Shown piece after piece: positions 1 to 8,382 of a DNA stretch of 64,000 nt (the first letter of the stretch is position 1; every line of letters starts with the position of its first letter). The notes under the pieces were generated by a model. That model was given only the letters and a program-made list of their open reading frames with translations. It did not search any database and was not told where the DNA came from. Source of the stretch: CAZQFV01 sp964613665 (GTDB lineage: Bacteria; Chloroflexota; Chloroflexia; DTKN01); assembly GCA_964613665.1 (NCBI GenBank), contig CAZTIG010000008.1:1-64000 (forward strand). Reading direction: 5' to 3'. Made by a program: the position numbers and the translations under genes.

Positions 1-158
1 CGACCCCGCCAACCACCGAACCGACGACCCCGCCAACCACCGAACCGACGACCCCGCCAACCACCGAACCGACGACCCCTCCGACGCCGATACTGCCGAC
101 TACAGAGCCGCCGACGCCGGTGCCGCCGACGCCCGAGCCCCCGCCACCGCCGAGGTGA
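1..158 (+). CDS. 3' end of a Pro/Thr-rich repeat protein (partial)
   Basis: Only the last 52 codons are in the window; the reading frame begins at base 3 and ends with TGA at 156-158. It encodes repeated TPPTTEPT octapeptides followed by a proline-rich tail ending PEPPPPPR. Low-complexity Pro/Thr/Glu stretches like this are typical of linkers or cell-surface stalks, so a secreted or surface protein is likely, but no domain is visible to name it. It converges on ribF on the other strand. Confidence 0.6.
   Translation, partial: TPPTTEPTTPPTTEPTTPPTTEPTTPPTPILPTTEPPTPVPPTPEPPPPPR
3..74 (+). repeat. 24-bp tandem repeat, three exact copies
   Basis: A 24-bp unit beginning accccgccaaccaccgaa is repeated exactly three times at 3-26, 27-50 and 51-74, then decays. 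It is in frame and encodes the TPPTTEPT octapeptide of the flanking CDS. It probably extends to the left of the window. Such arrays change copy number by slippage. Confidence 0.9.
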
Positions 159-379
159 GAATGGCTCCGCGTGGGCGCGGCCCGGGACAGCCGTGATGCC
201 CCGGCAGTACGCTCGTCCTGCAGCCATGCCGGTCGATCTGGGAGTTTGCTGCTCCTGCCCTCTCCGTGACCCGGTGCCCCCGCGGCCCGTCTCCCCCGGC
301 GTCGCGGCGGCCTGGTGGTCGGCTCGATCGTCTCCCCGCCTGCCTCTCAAGCCCTACTGGGTGAGGTGGCCCCCCCGGC

Positions 380-1360
380 TCAGTCCTCCGCTGCCCCTGC
401 TCGGCCGGCCGCGAGGATGTCCCGCGCCCGCCCGGCATCTTGCCGAATCTGGGCGGCCAGCTCCGCCGCGCCGGCAAAGCGCCGGTCCGGCCGCAGGTGC
501 GCGACGAACTCGGCCCTCAGCTCGTGGCCTAGCAGATCGCCGGAGAACCCGAGCAGGTGCACCTCCACGGCGCGCTGCCCCGGGCCGAAGGTCGGCCGCC
601 GGCCGACGTAGGCCAGCGCCGGCCGCAGCGGGTTCCCCTCCCCGGCGGAGCGCGCGGGGCAGAGGGCCCGCGGCAGGCTCACCCGCGCCGCATAGACCCC
701 GTCGGCGGGGAGGACCTGACGCGGGTGCAGGTGCAGGTTGGCAGTGGCAAAGCCCAACGAACGGCCCTGCCCGGCCCCGCGGACCACCTCGCCGCGCAGC
801 GAAAAAGGGCGGCCCAGCCAGCGGGCCGCCTCGTCCACCTGCCCGCTCTGCACCAGCTCGCGGATGCGCGTGCTGCTGACCGGCTGCCCGTCCAGGCAGA
901 CCTGCGGGGCCGGCCACACGGCAAAGCCGTGCCGCGCCCCCAACGACTCGAGCGCGGCCAGGTTGCCCTGCCGGTCCCGCCCCAGGCTAAAGTCGGCGCC
1001 CACGTAGAGCGTGTGCAGCGGCATGTGCCGCCGCAGTTCGCCGAGAAAGTCCTCGGCGGAGGTCGCCGCCAGCGCGGCGTCAAAGCGCAGCAGCAGCAGC
1101 GCGTCGGGGCCCAGCTCGGCGATGCGGGCGATGCGCTCCTCCAGTGAACAGAGGTAGCCCCACGACGACTCCGGCGCCACCACCGCGCGCGGGTGGGGGT
1201 GAAAGGTCAGCACGGCCGCCAGGCCGCCCAGCGCGCGGGCCTGCTGCACGGCCCCGCGGATCAGTGCCTGGTGCCCCAGGTGCACGCCGTCAAAGACGCC
1301 GATCGTCAGGACGACGCCGGCCGCGCTGTGCAGATCGCCCCATCCTTCGACAAGGTCCAT
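380..1360 (-). CDS. ribF: Bifunctional riboflavin kinase / FAD synthetase
   Basis: Makes FMN from riboflavin and ATP, then FAD from FMN and ATP, in the cytoplasm. The 326-residue product has the usual family length. The N-terminal nucleotidyltransferase carries the GVFDGVHLGHQ motif at residues 21-31, and the C-terminal riboflavin kinase region includes a stretch reading GRSLGFATANL. The frame stays open upstream, but ATG at 1360 gives the conserved N-terminus, sits just after the stop of the preceding methyltransferase gene (1365), and avoids a Ser/Gly/Arg-rich extension. It is the last gene of the nusA-infB operon, a position ribF commonly holds. Confidence 0.93.
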   Translation of the reverse strand: MDLVEGWGDLHSAAGVVLTIGVFDGVHLGHQALIRGAVQQARALGGLAAVLTFHPHPRAVVAPESSWGYLCSLEERIARIAELGPDALLLLRFDAALAATSAEDFLGELRRHMPLHTLYVGADFSLGRDRQGNLAALESLGARHGFAVWPAPQVCLDGQPVSSTRIRELVQSGQVDEAARWLGRPFSLRGEVVRGAGQGRSLGFATANLHLHPRQVLPADGVYAARVSLPRALCPARSAGEGNPLRPALAYVGRRPTFGPGQRAVEVHLLGFSGDLLGHELRAEFVAHLRPDRRFAGAAELAAQIRQDAGRARDILAAGRAGAAED

Positions 1361-1364
1361 CGCT

Positions 1365-2564
1365 CTACCTGCGCTGCAGCACCAGTAGTCTCTTGCCGTG
1401 GCTGCGCCCGCGCCGGCGGATCGCCAGGAGCTTTCCCGCTCGCGCCGCCCCGGCCAGCCGGGTGATGGCGGTGGAGCTCCCGGCCAGCACGACCGTCCCA
1501 CCCGGCGCTACCTGCGCCGCCGCCTGGTCCAGCATCGCCGCCAGGGCCGCCTGCCCCTCCTCCTCGCGCACGGCACCGGCGACCAGGTCGGCCGGCCGCT
1601 GCCCGCCATCCCCCAGGCCGACCTGGTGGGCCAACACCACCCGCTCCTGCGGGCAGCCGTTGCGCAGGAGGTTGCGGCGGGCGTGGCGCAGGGCGAGCAG
1701 GTCGCGGTCGACGAGGGCGATCTCGGCCGGCCGCGCAAGCTGCCACAGCGCCACCGGCACGTGCCCCTGGCGCGGGTTGAGCACCACGGCGCGGCCCACC
1801 GCCGCGCCGGCCAGCTCCTGCAGCCCCTCGATCAGCAGTTCGCTCTCGTGGCCCAGGCCCTCCATCTCGGGCAGGCCGTGGGCCAGGACCAGCGGACAGG
1901 ACCGGCCGCCGAAGAGGAAGGGGGTCTCGTGGTGGTCGTACACGCCGCGCTCCAGGGCGCTCGCGGGCGGCGCGGGGGACTCCCCGGTGAAGCGATAGTG
2001 GAAGACAGTGTGGCCGGGCCAGGCCTTGCGCAGGACGACCTCGCTGCCCGGGTCGGCCAGGAGGGCGGCGGCCATATCCTCCAGGGCCGCCACCACGACG
2101 ACCGCCGCCAGCCCCCCCGGCCGCAGGGCGTGGGCCGCCTCCCGCAGCAGGTAGGAGACCACCGGCGTCCCGGCCTTGGCCGGTACGTTGCAGACGACCA
2201 GGTCGAAGCCGTCGCCGCGCAGGTCGTCGTAGCCCGGGCTGGCATAGACCTCCACGTCGGTCAGACCGTTCAGCGCGGCGTTGTGGCGGGCGAACTCCAC
2301 AGCCAGGGCGTCGCGGTCGACCAGGTGGACGGCGCGCCCGGGGCCGAGCGCCTTCAGGGCCAGGCCGAGTGGGCCGTAGCCGCAGCCGAGGTCCAGCACC
2401 CGGGGCCAGGCCTCGGGCGCGGCCCCCGCCAGGGTGCGCAGGAGGCGCTGCGTCCCGATGTCCACGTCGTGGCTGCTGAACAGCTCCTGGGAGACGCGCA
2501 GGCGCACGGCGTGCTGCCCGTGGCGCCACTCCACCGTCCTGCTCGCGTACAGGTCGGCGATCAC
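1365..2564 (-). CDS. Two-domain RsmC-like class I methyltransferase
   Basis: A 399-residue protein with two Rossmann methyltransferase-like halves, as in the RsmC/RlmG rRNA guanine methyltransferases. Residues 56-65 (VLDLGCGYGP) form the SAM-binding motif I, but the usual catalytic NPPF/Y motif is replaced by NVPAK at 126-130. The second half lacks a clear motif I and ends in a basic tail. The GTG start at 2564 overlaps the truB stop as GTGA, so translation is probably coupled. Lying between truB and ribF, it may act on rRNA or tRNA; the substrate is unknown, and the altered NPPY motif means activity should not be assumed. Confidence 0.75.
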   Translation of the reverse strand: MIADLYASRTVEWRHGQHAVRLRVSQELFSSHDVDIGTQRLLRTLAGAAPEAWPRVLDLGCGYGPLGLALKALGPGRAVHLVDRDALAVEFARHNAALNGLTDVEVYASPGYDDLRGDGFDLVVCNVPAKAGTPVVSYLLREAAHALRPGGLAAVVVVAALEDMAAALLADPGSEVVLRKAWPGHTVFHYRFTGESPAPPASALERGVYDHHETPFLFGGRSCPLVLAHGLPEMEGLGHESELLIEGLQELAGAAVGRAVVLNPRQGHVPVALWQLARPAEIALVDRDLLALRHARRNLLRNGCPQERVVLAHQVGLGDGGQRPADLVAGAVREEEGQAALAAMLDQAAAQVAPGGTVVLAGSSTAITRLAGAARAGKLLAIRRRGRSHGKRLLVLQRR

Positions 2565-3469
2565 GGCCCCTCTCCCTCGGCCGGCGTGGGCGGGAAGACG
2601 CGCCGTGGCCACCACCGGTCGTCCTGCGGCATCCACTGCAGCAGGGCCAGCAGCCGGCCGGCCGGGTCATAGGCCCGCGCCCACCCGTCCGCGCCGCCGG
2701 CAGTCTCCAGGGCCAGCGGCCGGCCGTTGGCCAGGTCGCGGGCCTGGCGCTCGTCCAGCTGGACGGCCGGCCAGTGGCGCACCGGCAGGTCGACGGGCAG
2801 GAGCACGGCGGCGGCCTCGCCCCGCTCCACGGCTGCGGCCAGCTCCTCCGGCGTCAGCGCGGTGGCGATGTCCAGGGGTCCCACCTGCAGCCGCACCAGC
2901 CCGGACAGGTGGGCGCCGCAGCCCAGGCGCTCGCCCAGGTCGTGGGCCAGGGAGCGGATGTAGGTGCCGCTGCCGCAGGACACCTCCAGGGTGAGCACGG
3001 GTGGTTCCCAGGAGAGGAGCGCCAGGCGGGAGATGTGCACCTGCCGCGGCGGCGGGCTGACCGCCTCGCCGGCGCGGGCGCGCTGGTAGAGGTGCCGCCC
3101 TCCCTGGCGGATGGCCGAGAAGGGCGGCGGGACCTGGGCGATCGTGCCCCGGAAGGGGGCCAGCGCCTGCTCCAGGCCGGCCCGCTCCAGCGCCGGCAGC
3201 GGGCGCTCCGCGACGACCTCGCCGGCGGCGTCGTAGGTGGTCGTGCTGACGCCCAGGCGCACGGCCGCCCGGTAGACCTTGGTCCCCTGCTGGAAGAAGG
3301 AGAGCAGGCGCGTCGCCGCGCCCACGCCGATGGGCAGGACCCCGCTGGCCAGGGGGTCGAGGGTTCCGCCGTGGCCCACGCGGCGCACGCGCAGCAGGCG
3401 GCGGACCCGGCCGACCATGTCGTGGGAGGTGGGGCCGGCCGGCTTGTTCAGGTTGAGGAAGCCATCCAT
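2561..3469 (-). CDS. truB: tRNA pseudouridine(55) synthase
   Basis: Converts U55 of the tRNA T-loop to pseudouridine. The 302-residue protein begins MDGFLNLNKPAGPTSHDMV, the conserved TruB N-terminus, and has the catalytic Asp38 in GGTLDPLASGVLPIG. A PUA-like region forms the C-terminus. It starts 3 nt after the rbfA stop and overlaps the next gene by 4 nt, so it belongs to the translation-factor operon. Length and motifs are ordinary for the family. Confidence 0.96.
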   Translation of the reverse strand: MDGFLNLNKPAGPTSHDMVGRVRRLLRVRRVGHGGTLDPLASGVLPIGVGAATRLLSFFQQGTKVYRAAVRLGVSTTTYDAAGEVVAERPLPALERAGLEQALAPFRGTIAQVPPPFSAIRQGGRHLYQRARAGEAVSPPPRQVHISRLALLSWEPPVLTLEVSCGSGTYIRSLAHDLGERLGCGAHLSGLVRLQVGPLDIATALTPEELAAAVERGEAAAVLLPVDLPVRHWPAVQLDERQARDLANGRPLALETAGGADGWARAYDPAGRLLALLQWMPQDDRWWPRRVFPPTPAEGEGP

Positions 3470-3472
3470 GGC

Positions 3473-3841
3473 TCACTCCCCGCCGGGGAGCTCCGTGGGA
3501 CTCGGCTCCTGGGCCTGGCGCAGCAGGTCGGCGATGCGCTGGCTCCGCTCGATGGAGCGGTCCAGGACGAAATAGAGTTCGGGGACGTAGCGGATCGTCA
3601 TGCGGCGGCTCAGCTCGCGGCGCAGGAAGCCGGCGGCCCGCTCGAGCGCCGCCCGGGACTCCTGGGCGGCCGCCTCGTCGCCGAGCACGCTGAAGTAGAC
3701 GCGGGCGTTGTGCAAGTCGGCGGCCACCTCGACCCCGGTCAGGGTGACAAAGCCGAGCTGCGGGTCCTTTACCTCCCGCTCCAGGAGCTCGCTCAGCACC
3801 TCCTGGATCAGGTCGGCGACCTGCTCCGTGCGCCGGGTCAT
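3473..3841 (-). CDS. rbfA: 30S ribosome-binding factor RbfA
   Basis: A small KH-domain protein (122 residues) that helps mature the 30S subunit and the 16S rRNA 5' end. The N-terminus MTRRTEQVADLIQEVLSELL and the later stretch KDPQLGFVTLTGVEVAADL match the RbfA fold. It lies between infB (9-nt gap) and truB (3-nt gap), the classical gene order. Confidence 0.93.
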   Translation of the reverse strand: MTRRTEQVADLIQEVLSELLEREVKDPQLGFVTLTGVEVAADLHNARVYFSVLGDEAAAQESRAALERAAGFLRRELSRRMTIRYVPELYFVLDRSIERSQRIADLLRQAQEPSPTELPGGE

Positions 3842-3850
3842 GGGGCACCT

Positions 3851-5776
3851 CTACGCGGGGCGGACCTGCTCGGTGTGGTAGAACTCCAGGCCGTCCCCGG
3901 TCTCAAAGTCGCCAAAGTTATCCAGGCTCAGCCCGCACTCGTAGCCGGCCGCGACCTCGCGCACGTCGTCCTTGAAGCGTTTCAGTGCGGCGACGGTGCC
4001 GTCGTGGACGACGACGCCGCCGCGCAGGACGCGCACGCGGTCGTTGCGCAGGAGCTTGCCGTCGGTGACGTAGAGGCCGGCGACGACGACCTTCTGGGGC
4101 AGGCGGAAGATCTGGCGCACCTCGGCGTAGCCGTCCACCACCTCGTGCGTCTTGGGGGCCAGCATGCCCTGCATGGCCTGTTTGACGTCGTCGACCAGCT
4201 CGTAGATGATGTTGTAGAAGCGGATGTCCACGCCCTCGCGCTCGGCGGCCCGGCGGGCGGCGGGGTCCGGGCGGGCGTTGAACCCGACGATGATGGCCCG
4301 CGAGGCCACGGCGAGCATGACGTCCGACTCGCTGATCGCCCCGGTGGCCTTGTGCAGCACCTTGACCTGGACCTCGCCGCCGTCCTCGTTCAGCCTGTTC
4401 AGGGCGTGCTCGATGGCCCCGATGGAGCCCTGCACGTCGGCCTTCAGGATGATATTGAGTTCCTTGATCTCGCCCTTGCGGATCTCCTCGAAGACGTCGT
4501 CCAGGGAGATGGCCCGCTGGACGCGGACCCGTTCCATCTCGCGCTGCTGCCGCCGCGCGGCGGCGATGTCGCGGGCGGCGCGCTCGTCGGCCACGACCTG
4601 CAGGGTATCGCCGGCCGCAGGGACGTCGTTCAGCCCCATGATCACCACCGGCATGGCCGGGTCGGCCCGCTTCACCCGCCGGCCCGTGTCGGTCATCATC
4701 GCCCGCACCTTGCCGTAGGTCTCGCCGGCGACGCAAAAGTCCTTCTGCCGCAGGGAGCCGTCCTTCACCAGCACGGTGACGATGGGCCCGCGGGCGCGGT
4801 CCATCTCGGCCTCGACGACGGTGCCGCTGGCCAGCTTGTTCGGGTTGGCCTTGAGCTCCTGCATCTCGGCCACCAGCAGGATCATGTCCAGCAGGTCGTC
4901 GATGTGCAGCTGCTGCTTGGCCGAGACCTCCACGGCCGGGACTTCCCCGCCGAACTCTTCCACCATCACGCCGGCCTCGGCCAGCTGCTGCCGCACCAGG
5001 TTGGGGTTGGCCCCGGGCTTGTCGATCTTGTTGATGGCCACGATCAACGGCACCTTGGCCGCGCGGACGTGGGAGATGGCCTCGAGGGTTTGCGGCTGCA
5101 CGCCGTCGTCGGCTGCCACCACCAGCACGACGATATCGGTGACCTGGGCGCCGCGGGCGCGCATCGCGGTAAAGGCCTCGTGGCCCGGCGTGTCCAGGAA
5201 GGTAATCCGTTTGCCCTTGACCTCGATCTGGTAGGCGCCGATGTGCTGGGTGATTCCGCCGACCTCGCCCTCGGCCACGTTGGTCTGGCGGATGGCGTCG
5301 AGCAGCTTGGTCTTGCCGTGGTCCACGTGCCCCATAATGGTGACCACGGGGGGTCGGGGCAGTGCCTCACGGTCTTCCTCGACTGCGGCGGCCGCCTCGG
5401 CCGGGCTCTCCGGCTCCGGAGGAGCGGCCTCGCGGGTCTCGAACCCCAGGTCCGAAGCGACGATAGCCGCAGTGTCATAGTCCAGCTGTTGGTTGATGTT
5501 GGCCATGACGCCGTTCTTCATCAGCGCCTTGATGATGTCGACCGCGCTGACGCCCAGCAGGACGCTCAGCTCCTTCACCGTCAGGAGCGGGGGAATCACC
5601 GCTTCTTTGGGGGCAGGGCGGTAGAGCGGGGCCGCCCGGCTGGCTGGGGGCTGTGCCCGCGTGGCCGACCAGACCTTCTTGACCCCATGGCGCACAGGGC
5701 GGGCCGTGCCAGCCGGCCCGGTGCCCTCCGGGATTTCCTCTTCGCTGCGCAAGGGGGATCGTTTCTTCTTGGGCAT
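3851..5776 (-). CDS. infB: Translation initiation factor IF-2
   Basis: GTPase that brings fMet-tRNA to the 30S subunit. The 641-residue form is short because the N-terminal linker is reduced. An IF2_N domain lies at about 63-113, the G1 loop GHVDHGKT at 149-156, the G3 motif DTPGHE and the G4 motif NKID follow, and the C-terminal beta-barrel and IF2-C domains are intact. The first residues MPKKKRSPLR are basic. It sits 17 nt downstream of ylxR and 9 nt upstream of rbfA in the same operon. Confidence 0.97.
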   Translation of the reverse strand: MPKKKRSPLRSEEEIPEGTGPAGTARPVRHGVKKVWSATRAQPPASRAAPLYRPAPKEAVIPPLLTVKELSVLLGVSAVDIIKALMKNGVMANINQQLDYDTAAIVASDLGFETREAAPPEPESPAEAAAAVEEDREALPRPPVVTIMGHVDHGKTKLLDAIRQTNVAEGEVGGITQHIGAYQIEVKGKRITFLDTPGHEAFTAMRARGAQVTDIVVLVVAADDGVQPQTLEAISHVRAAKVPLIVAINKIDKPGANPNLVRQQLAEAGVMVEEFGGEVPAVEVSAKQQLHIDDLLDMILLVAEMQELKANPNKLASGTVVEAEMDRARGPIVTVLVKDGSLRQKDFCVAGETYGKVRAMMTDTGRRVKRADPAMPVVIMGLNDVPAAGDTLQVVADERAARDIAAARRQQREMERVRVQRAISLDDVFEEIRKGEIKELNIILKADVQGSIGAIEHALNRLNEDGGEVQVKVLHKATGAISESDVMLAVASRAIIVGFNARPDPAARRAAEREGVDIRFYNIIYELVDDVKQAMQGMLAPKTHEVVDGYAEVRQIFRLPQKVVVAGLYVTDGKLLRNDRVRVLRGGVVVHDGTVAALKRFKDDVREVAAGYECGLSLDNFGDFETGDGLEFYHTEQVRPA

Positions 5777-5793
5777 ACTTCCTCCTCAAACGC

Positions 5794-6105
5794 CTACCCC
5801 GCGCGATCCTGCTCGGGGGACATGGGCAAGCTTTGAGCATATTGGCTCAGGCGGGCGACCTCTTCCTGTGTGAGGATGGTCCGCAGGGCGCGGTTGAGCG
5901 CGCGCCGGTGCAGGGCCCTTTCCCAGCAGGTGCGGTTGCTGCAGAGGTAGGCCCCGCGACCGGGGCGGCGGCCGGTGGTATCCACCTCCACCTGCCCCTC
6001 CGGCGTGCGCACCAGGCGGATCAGCCCGCGCTTCTCGCCGCGGGTGCGGCAGGAGACGCAGGTGCGCTCGGGCACGTGGCGGGGCCGGCCTCTATTCCGC
6101 GGCAC
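5794..6105 (-). CDS. ylxR: YlxR family (DUF448) RNA-binding protein
   Basis: A 103-residue protein with the family signature RTCVSCR near residues 15-21 and GRGAYLC further on, followed by a basic helix. YlxR proteins are predicted nucleic-acid-binding proteins encoded in nusA-infB operons; some have been reported to affect RNase P or expression of other genes. The start overlaps the end of nusA by 14 nt. The usual partner ylxQ (L7Ae-like) is absent here. Confidence 0.9.
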   Translation of the reverse strand: MPRNRGRPRHVPERTCVSCRTRGEKRGLIRLVRTPEGQVEVDTTGRRPGRGAYLCSNRTCWERALHRRALNRALRTILTQEEVARLSQYAQSLPMSPEQDRAG

Positions 6106-7672
6106 CCTCTTCCTCCCGGCGGAAGAGCGCGATGGGCTCTCCCTGCCAGTAGACGGCCAGGTAGTCGCCGAAACTGCGCACCTCGACCTGCTGGCCGATC
6201 TGCTCCTCCGGAAGCGGGCCGTAGCGGGTGCGCTGGTAGATCACGGTGCCGTCGGCAGAGACCTTGCGCGTCTCCGCCCGGGCCCCGGCAAGAGCCGTCC
6301 AGACCTCCTCGGGAATCGGGGCCTGTTCTTCCTCCTCCTCCGGCGCGCGGTCGGCCGGCTCCTCCGGCCGCGCCGGCGCTCCGGCCTCCCGCCGGCGGAA
6401 GGAAGCGATCAGCTGCTCGCCATCATAGACATAGACGCCCTGCGAGGTGGCCAGCACGCGCACCATCTTGCCCACGTGGGCCGGCGGGAGCGGGCCGTAC
6501 GAGACCTTCTGGTAGACCACCGTGGCGTCGGGACGGACCCGGCGGGTCTCTTCGCTGGCCGAGGCCAGCTCGGGGTCGTGGACCAGCACGGTCGACTCGA
6601 GCGTCTGGCCTTCGGGGGGCCGGCCCAGCCCCTCGCCCTCCAGTGCCGTGGTAAAGCTCTTGATGTCGACGCGCCAGCCGGTCAGCCGGGCGGCCAGGCG
6701 GGCGTTCTGCCCCTCCTTGCCGATGGCCAGGGAGAGTGCCTTGTCCGGCACGAGCACCGTGGCCGTGCGGGTCTCCTCATCGACACGCACCTCGATCACG
6801 GAGGCTGGGCTGAGGGCGCTGGCGATGAAGGTGGACGGCTCGACGCTCCAGGGCACCACGTCGATCTTTTCCCCGTTGAGGGCGTTGACGATACTCTGGA
6901 TGCGAACGCCGCGCTGCCCGACGCACGAGCCCACCGGGTCCACACCCGGCTGCAGGGCGCGCACCGCCACCTTGGTGCGCACGCCGGGCTCGCGGGCCAG
7001 GGCTACCAGCTCGATCGCTCCCCGCAGGACCTCGGGGACCTCCATCTCGAAGAGGCGCTCGACCAGCTTGGGGTGGGATCGCGAGACGACGATCTGCGGC
7101 CCGCGCTTGTCGTCGCGCACCTCGGTCACATAGACCTGCAGGTGCTGGTTGACGCGGTAGTGCTCGGTTGGGATCTGCTCGCGGGCCGGCATGAAGAGCT
7201 CGGCCCGCTCGGCGCTGAGGTAGGTGCCCTGCGGTGATACCCGCCGGACCACCGCGCTGACCATCTCGCCGACGCGGCCGGCGAACTCGCCGACGACCTT
7301 GTTGCGCTCGGCCTCGCGAATCTGCTGCATAAAGACCTGCCGGGCCGTCTGCGCGGCGATGCGTCCAAAGTCGCGCGGCGTGGTTTCGATGGTGATGACC
7401 TCGCCTTCCTGGATCTTGGGCACCAGCTTGCGGGCCTCCTTCAGGGTGATCTCCTCGCGCGGGTCCTCGACCTCGTCGACCACGCGCTTCTCGGCGTAGA
7501 CCTTGGCCTCGCCGGTGGACAGGTCGATGCGCACGGAGATGTTCTGTCCCGTGCCGAAACGCCGCTTGTAGGCCGAGATGAGGGCCTGTTCGACCTTCTC
7601 GATGATCTCGTCGGCAGTGATGCCCCGCTCCACCGAGATCTGGGACACGGCGGCGTAGAATTCGCTCTTCAT
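6092..7672 (-). CDS. nusA: Transcription factor NusA with a duplicated C-terminal beta domain
   Basis: Modulates pausing, termination and antitermination of RNA polymerase. Of 526 residues, 1-130 form the polymerase-binding domain, about 135-200 the S1 domain, and two KH domains follow (GQRG at 252-255, GKEGQN at 318-323). The C-terminus has two related blocks, residues 376-427 and 468-519, each containing VVYQ/VIYQ, YGPLP and a pattern ending in EQLIASFRR or EPIALFRR, joined by an acidic linker. These replace the acidic repeats known from some NusA proteins and look like small beta-barrels. ATG at 7672 has GGTGAAG upstream. It heads the operon; rimP, the usual first gene, is missing. Confidence 0.95.
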   Translation of the reverse strand: MKSEFYAAVSQISVERGITADEIIEKVEQALISAYKRRFGTGQNISVRIDLSTGEAKVYAEKRVVDEVEDPREEITLKEARKLVPKIQEGEVITIETTPRDFGRIAAQTARQVFMQQIREAERNKVVGEFAGRVGEMVSAVVRRVSPQGTYLSAERAELFMPAREQIPTEHYRVNQHLQVYVTEVRDDKRGPQIVVSRSHPKLVERLFEMEVPEVLRGAIELVALAREPGVRTKVAVRALQPGVDPVGSCVGQRGVRIQSIVNALNGEKIDVVPWSVEPSTFIASALSPASVIEVRVDEETRTATVLVPDKALSLAIGKEGQNARLAARLTGWRVDIKSFTTALEGEGLGRPPEGQTLESTVLVHDPELASASEETRRVRPDATVVYQKVSYGPLPPAHVGKMVRVLATSQGVYVYDGEQLIASFRRREAGAPARPEEPADRAPEEEEEQAPIPEEVWTALAGARAETRKVSADGTVIYQRTRYGPLPEEQIGQQVEVRSFGDYLAVYWQGEPIALFRREEEGAAE

Positions 7673-7700
7673 CTCTTCACCTCGTCCGGTGGACGCCTTC

Positions 7701-7731
7701 CAGTAAAAGAAAAGTGGGGAATCCCCACTTT
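7701..7731 (-). terminator. Hairpin with T-tract in the nusA leader
   Basis: On the minus strand AAAGTGGGG pairs with CCCCACTTT around an ATT loop (9-bp stem at 7731-7711), followed by TCTTTT. It looks like an intrinsic terminator. It lies downstream of both the GDT1 gene and the nusA promoter, starting only about 12 nt after the predicted nusA transcript start. It could end the valS operon, attenuate nusA, or simply protect the nusA mRNA 5' end. Confidence 0.65.
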
Positions 7732-7749
7732 CGACGACGCTGTGGCCGT

Positions 7750-7778
7750 AGTATAACACGGTTGGCCGCATTTTGCAA
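7750..7778 (-). promoter_or_regulatory. Predicted sigma70-type promoter of the nusA operon
   Basis: On the minus strand a -35 hexamer TTGCAA (7778-7773) and a -10 hexamer TATACT (7755-7750) are separated by exactly 17 bp. It sits immediately after the stop of the GDT1 gene, and the predicted start would be near 7743. Confidence 0.7.
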
Positions 7779-7782
7779 ACGG

Positions 7783-8382
7783 CTACAGCAGCCCCACCCC
7801 GATCAGTACCCCCATCACGACAAAGGCGCCGGCGGCGATCCAACGCAGCCAGCGCTCGGGGATCAGCCGCACCAGACCCTGCCCGCCCACGACCCCCAGG
7901 GCGGTGACCGCCACCAGGGCCAGGATGGCCCCGGCAAAGACGGCCAGGGGTTGCTGCGATTCCGAGGCCCGCGCCAGGATGGCCAACTGGGTCTTGTCGC
8001 CCATCTCGGCCACGAAGAGCAGGCCGAAGGTGGTGCCCAAGATGCGCCAGTCGGTGCGCGCGGGTGGCGGGTCGGCGCTGGGGCAGGCCTCGGTGGCGCG
8101 ACACCCGAATTTCCAGGTCTCCCAGGCCAGCCATGCGCCCATCAGCACGAAGCCGGCGGCGGCGATGTAGCGGATCCACTGCCCCGGGATGAGCCGGCCG
8201 GCCAGCTGCCCGGCCAGGACACCCAGCCCCGTCACCACGGCCAGGGCCAGGCTGGCCCCCAGGAAGATGGCGCCGGGCCGGCGGAAGCGGCAGGTCTGGG
8301 CGATGACGGCGAGCTGGGTCTTGTCTCCCAGCTCGGCCAGGAAGAGCAGGCCCAGGGTGCTCAGGAAAACCTGCCAGTCCAT
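7783..8382 (-). CDS. GDT1/TMEM165 (UPF0016) family cation transporter
   Basis: A 199-residue membrane protein made of two homologous halves, each starting with the family signature: AELGDKTQ in the first half and AEMGDKTQ in the second. About six hydrophobic segments are visible, with a Cys-containing hydrophilic linker in the middle. Bacterial relatives (MneA type) export manganese and eukaryotic ones exchange Mn/Ca for protons. It starts at the base after the valS stop, so it is co-transcribed with valS. The transported ion here is inferred from the family. Confidence 0.88.
   Translation of the reverse strand: MDWQVFLSTLGLLFLAELGDKTQLAVIAQTCRFRRPGAIFLGASLALAVVTGLGVLAGQLAGRLIPGQWIRYIAAAGFVLMGAWLAWETWKFGCRATEACPSADPPPARTDWRILGTTFGLLFVAEMGDKTQLAILARASESQQPLAVFAGAILALVAVTALGVVGGQGLVRLIPERWLRWIAAGAFVVMGVLIGVGLL

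Noticed and set aside
1..74. Short tandem repeats as a CRISPR array
   Set aside because: The 24-bp units are directly adjacent with no spacers and are in frame with a Pro/Thr-rich protein.
2774..5836. Long plus-strand frame (1020 codons) opposite truB, rbfA and infB
   Set aside because: It is antisense to three conserved translation genes and has an unnatural His/Asp/Gly composition.
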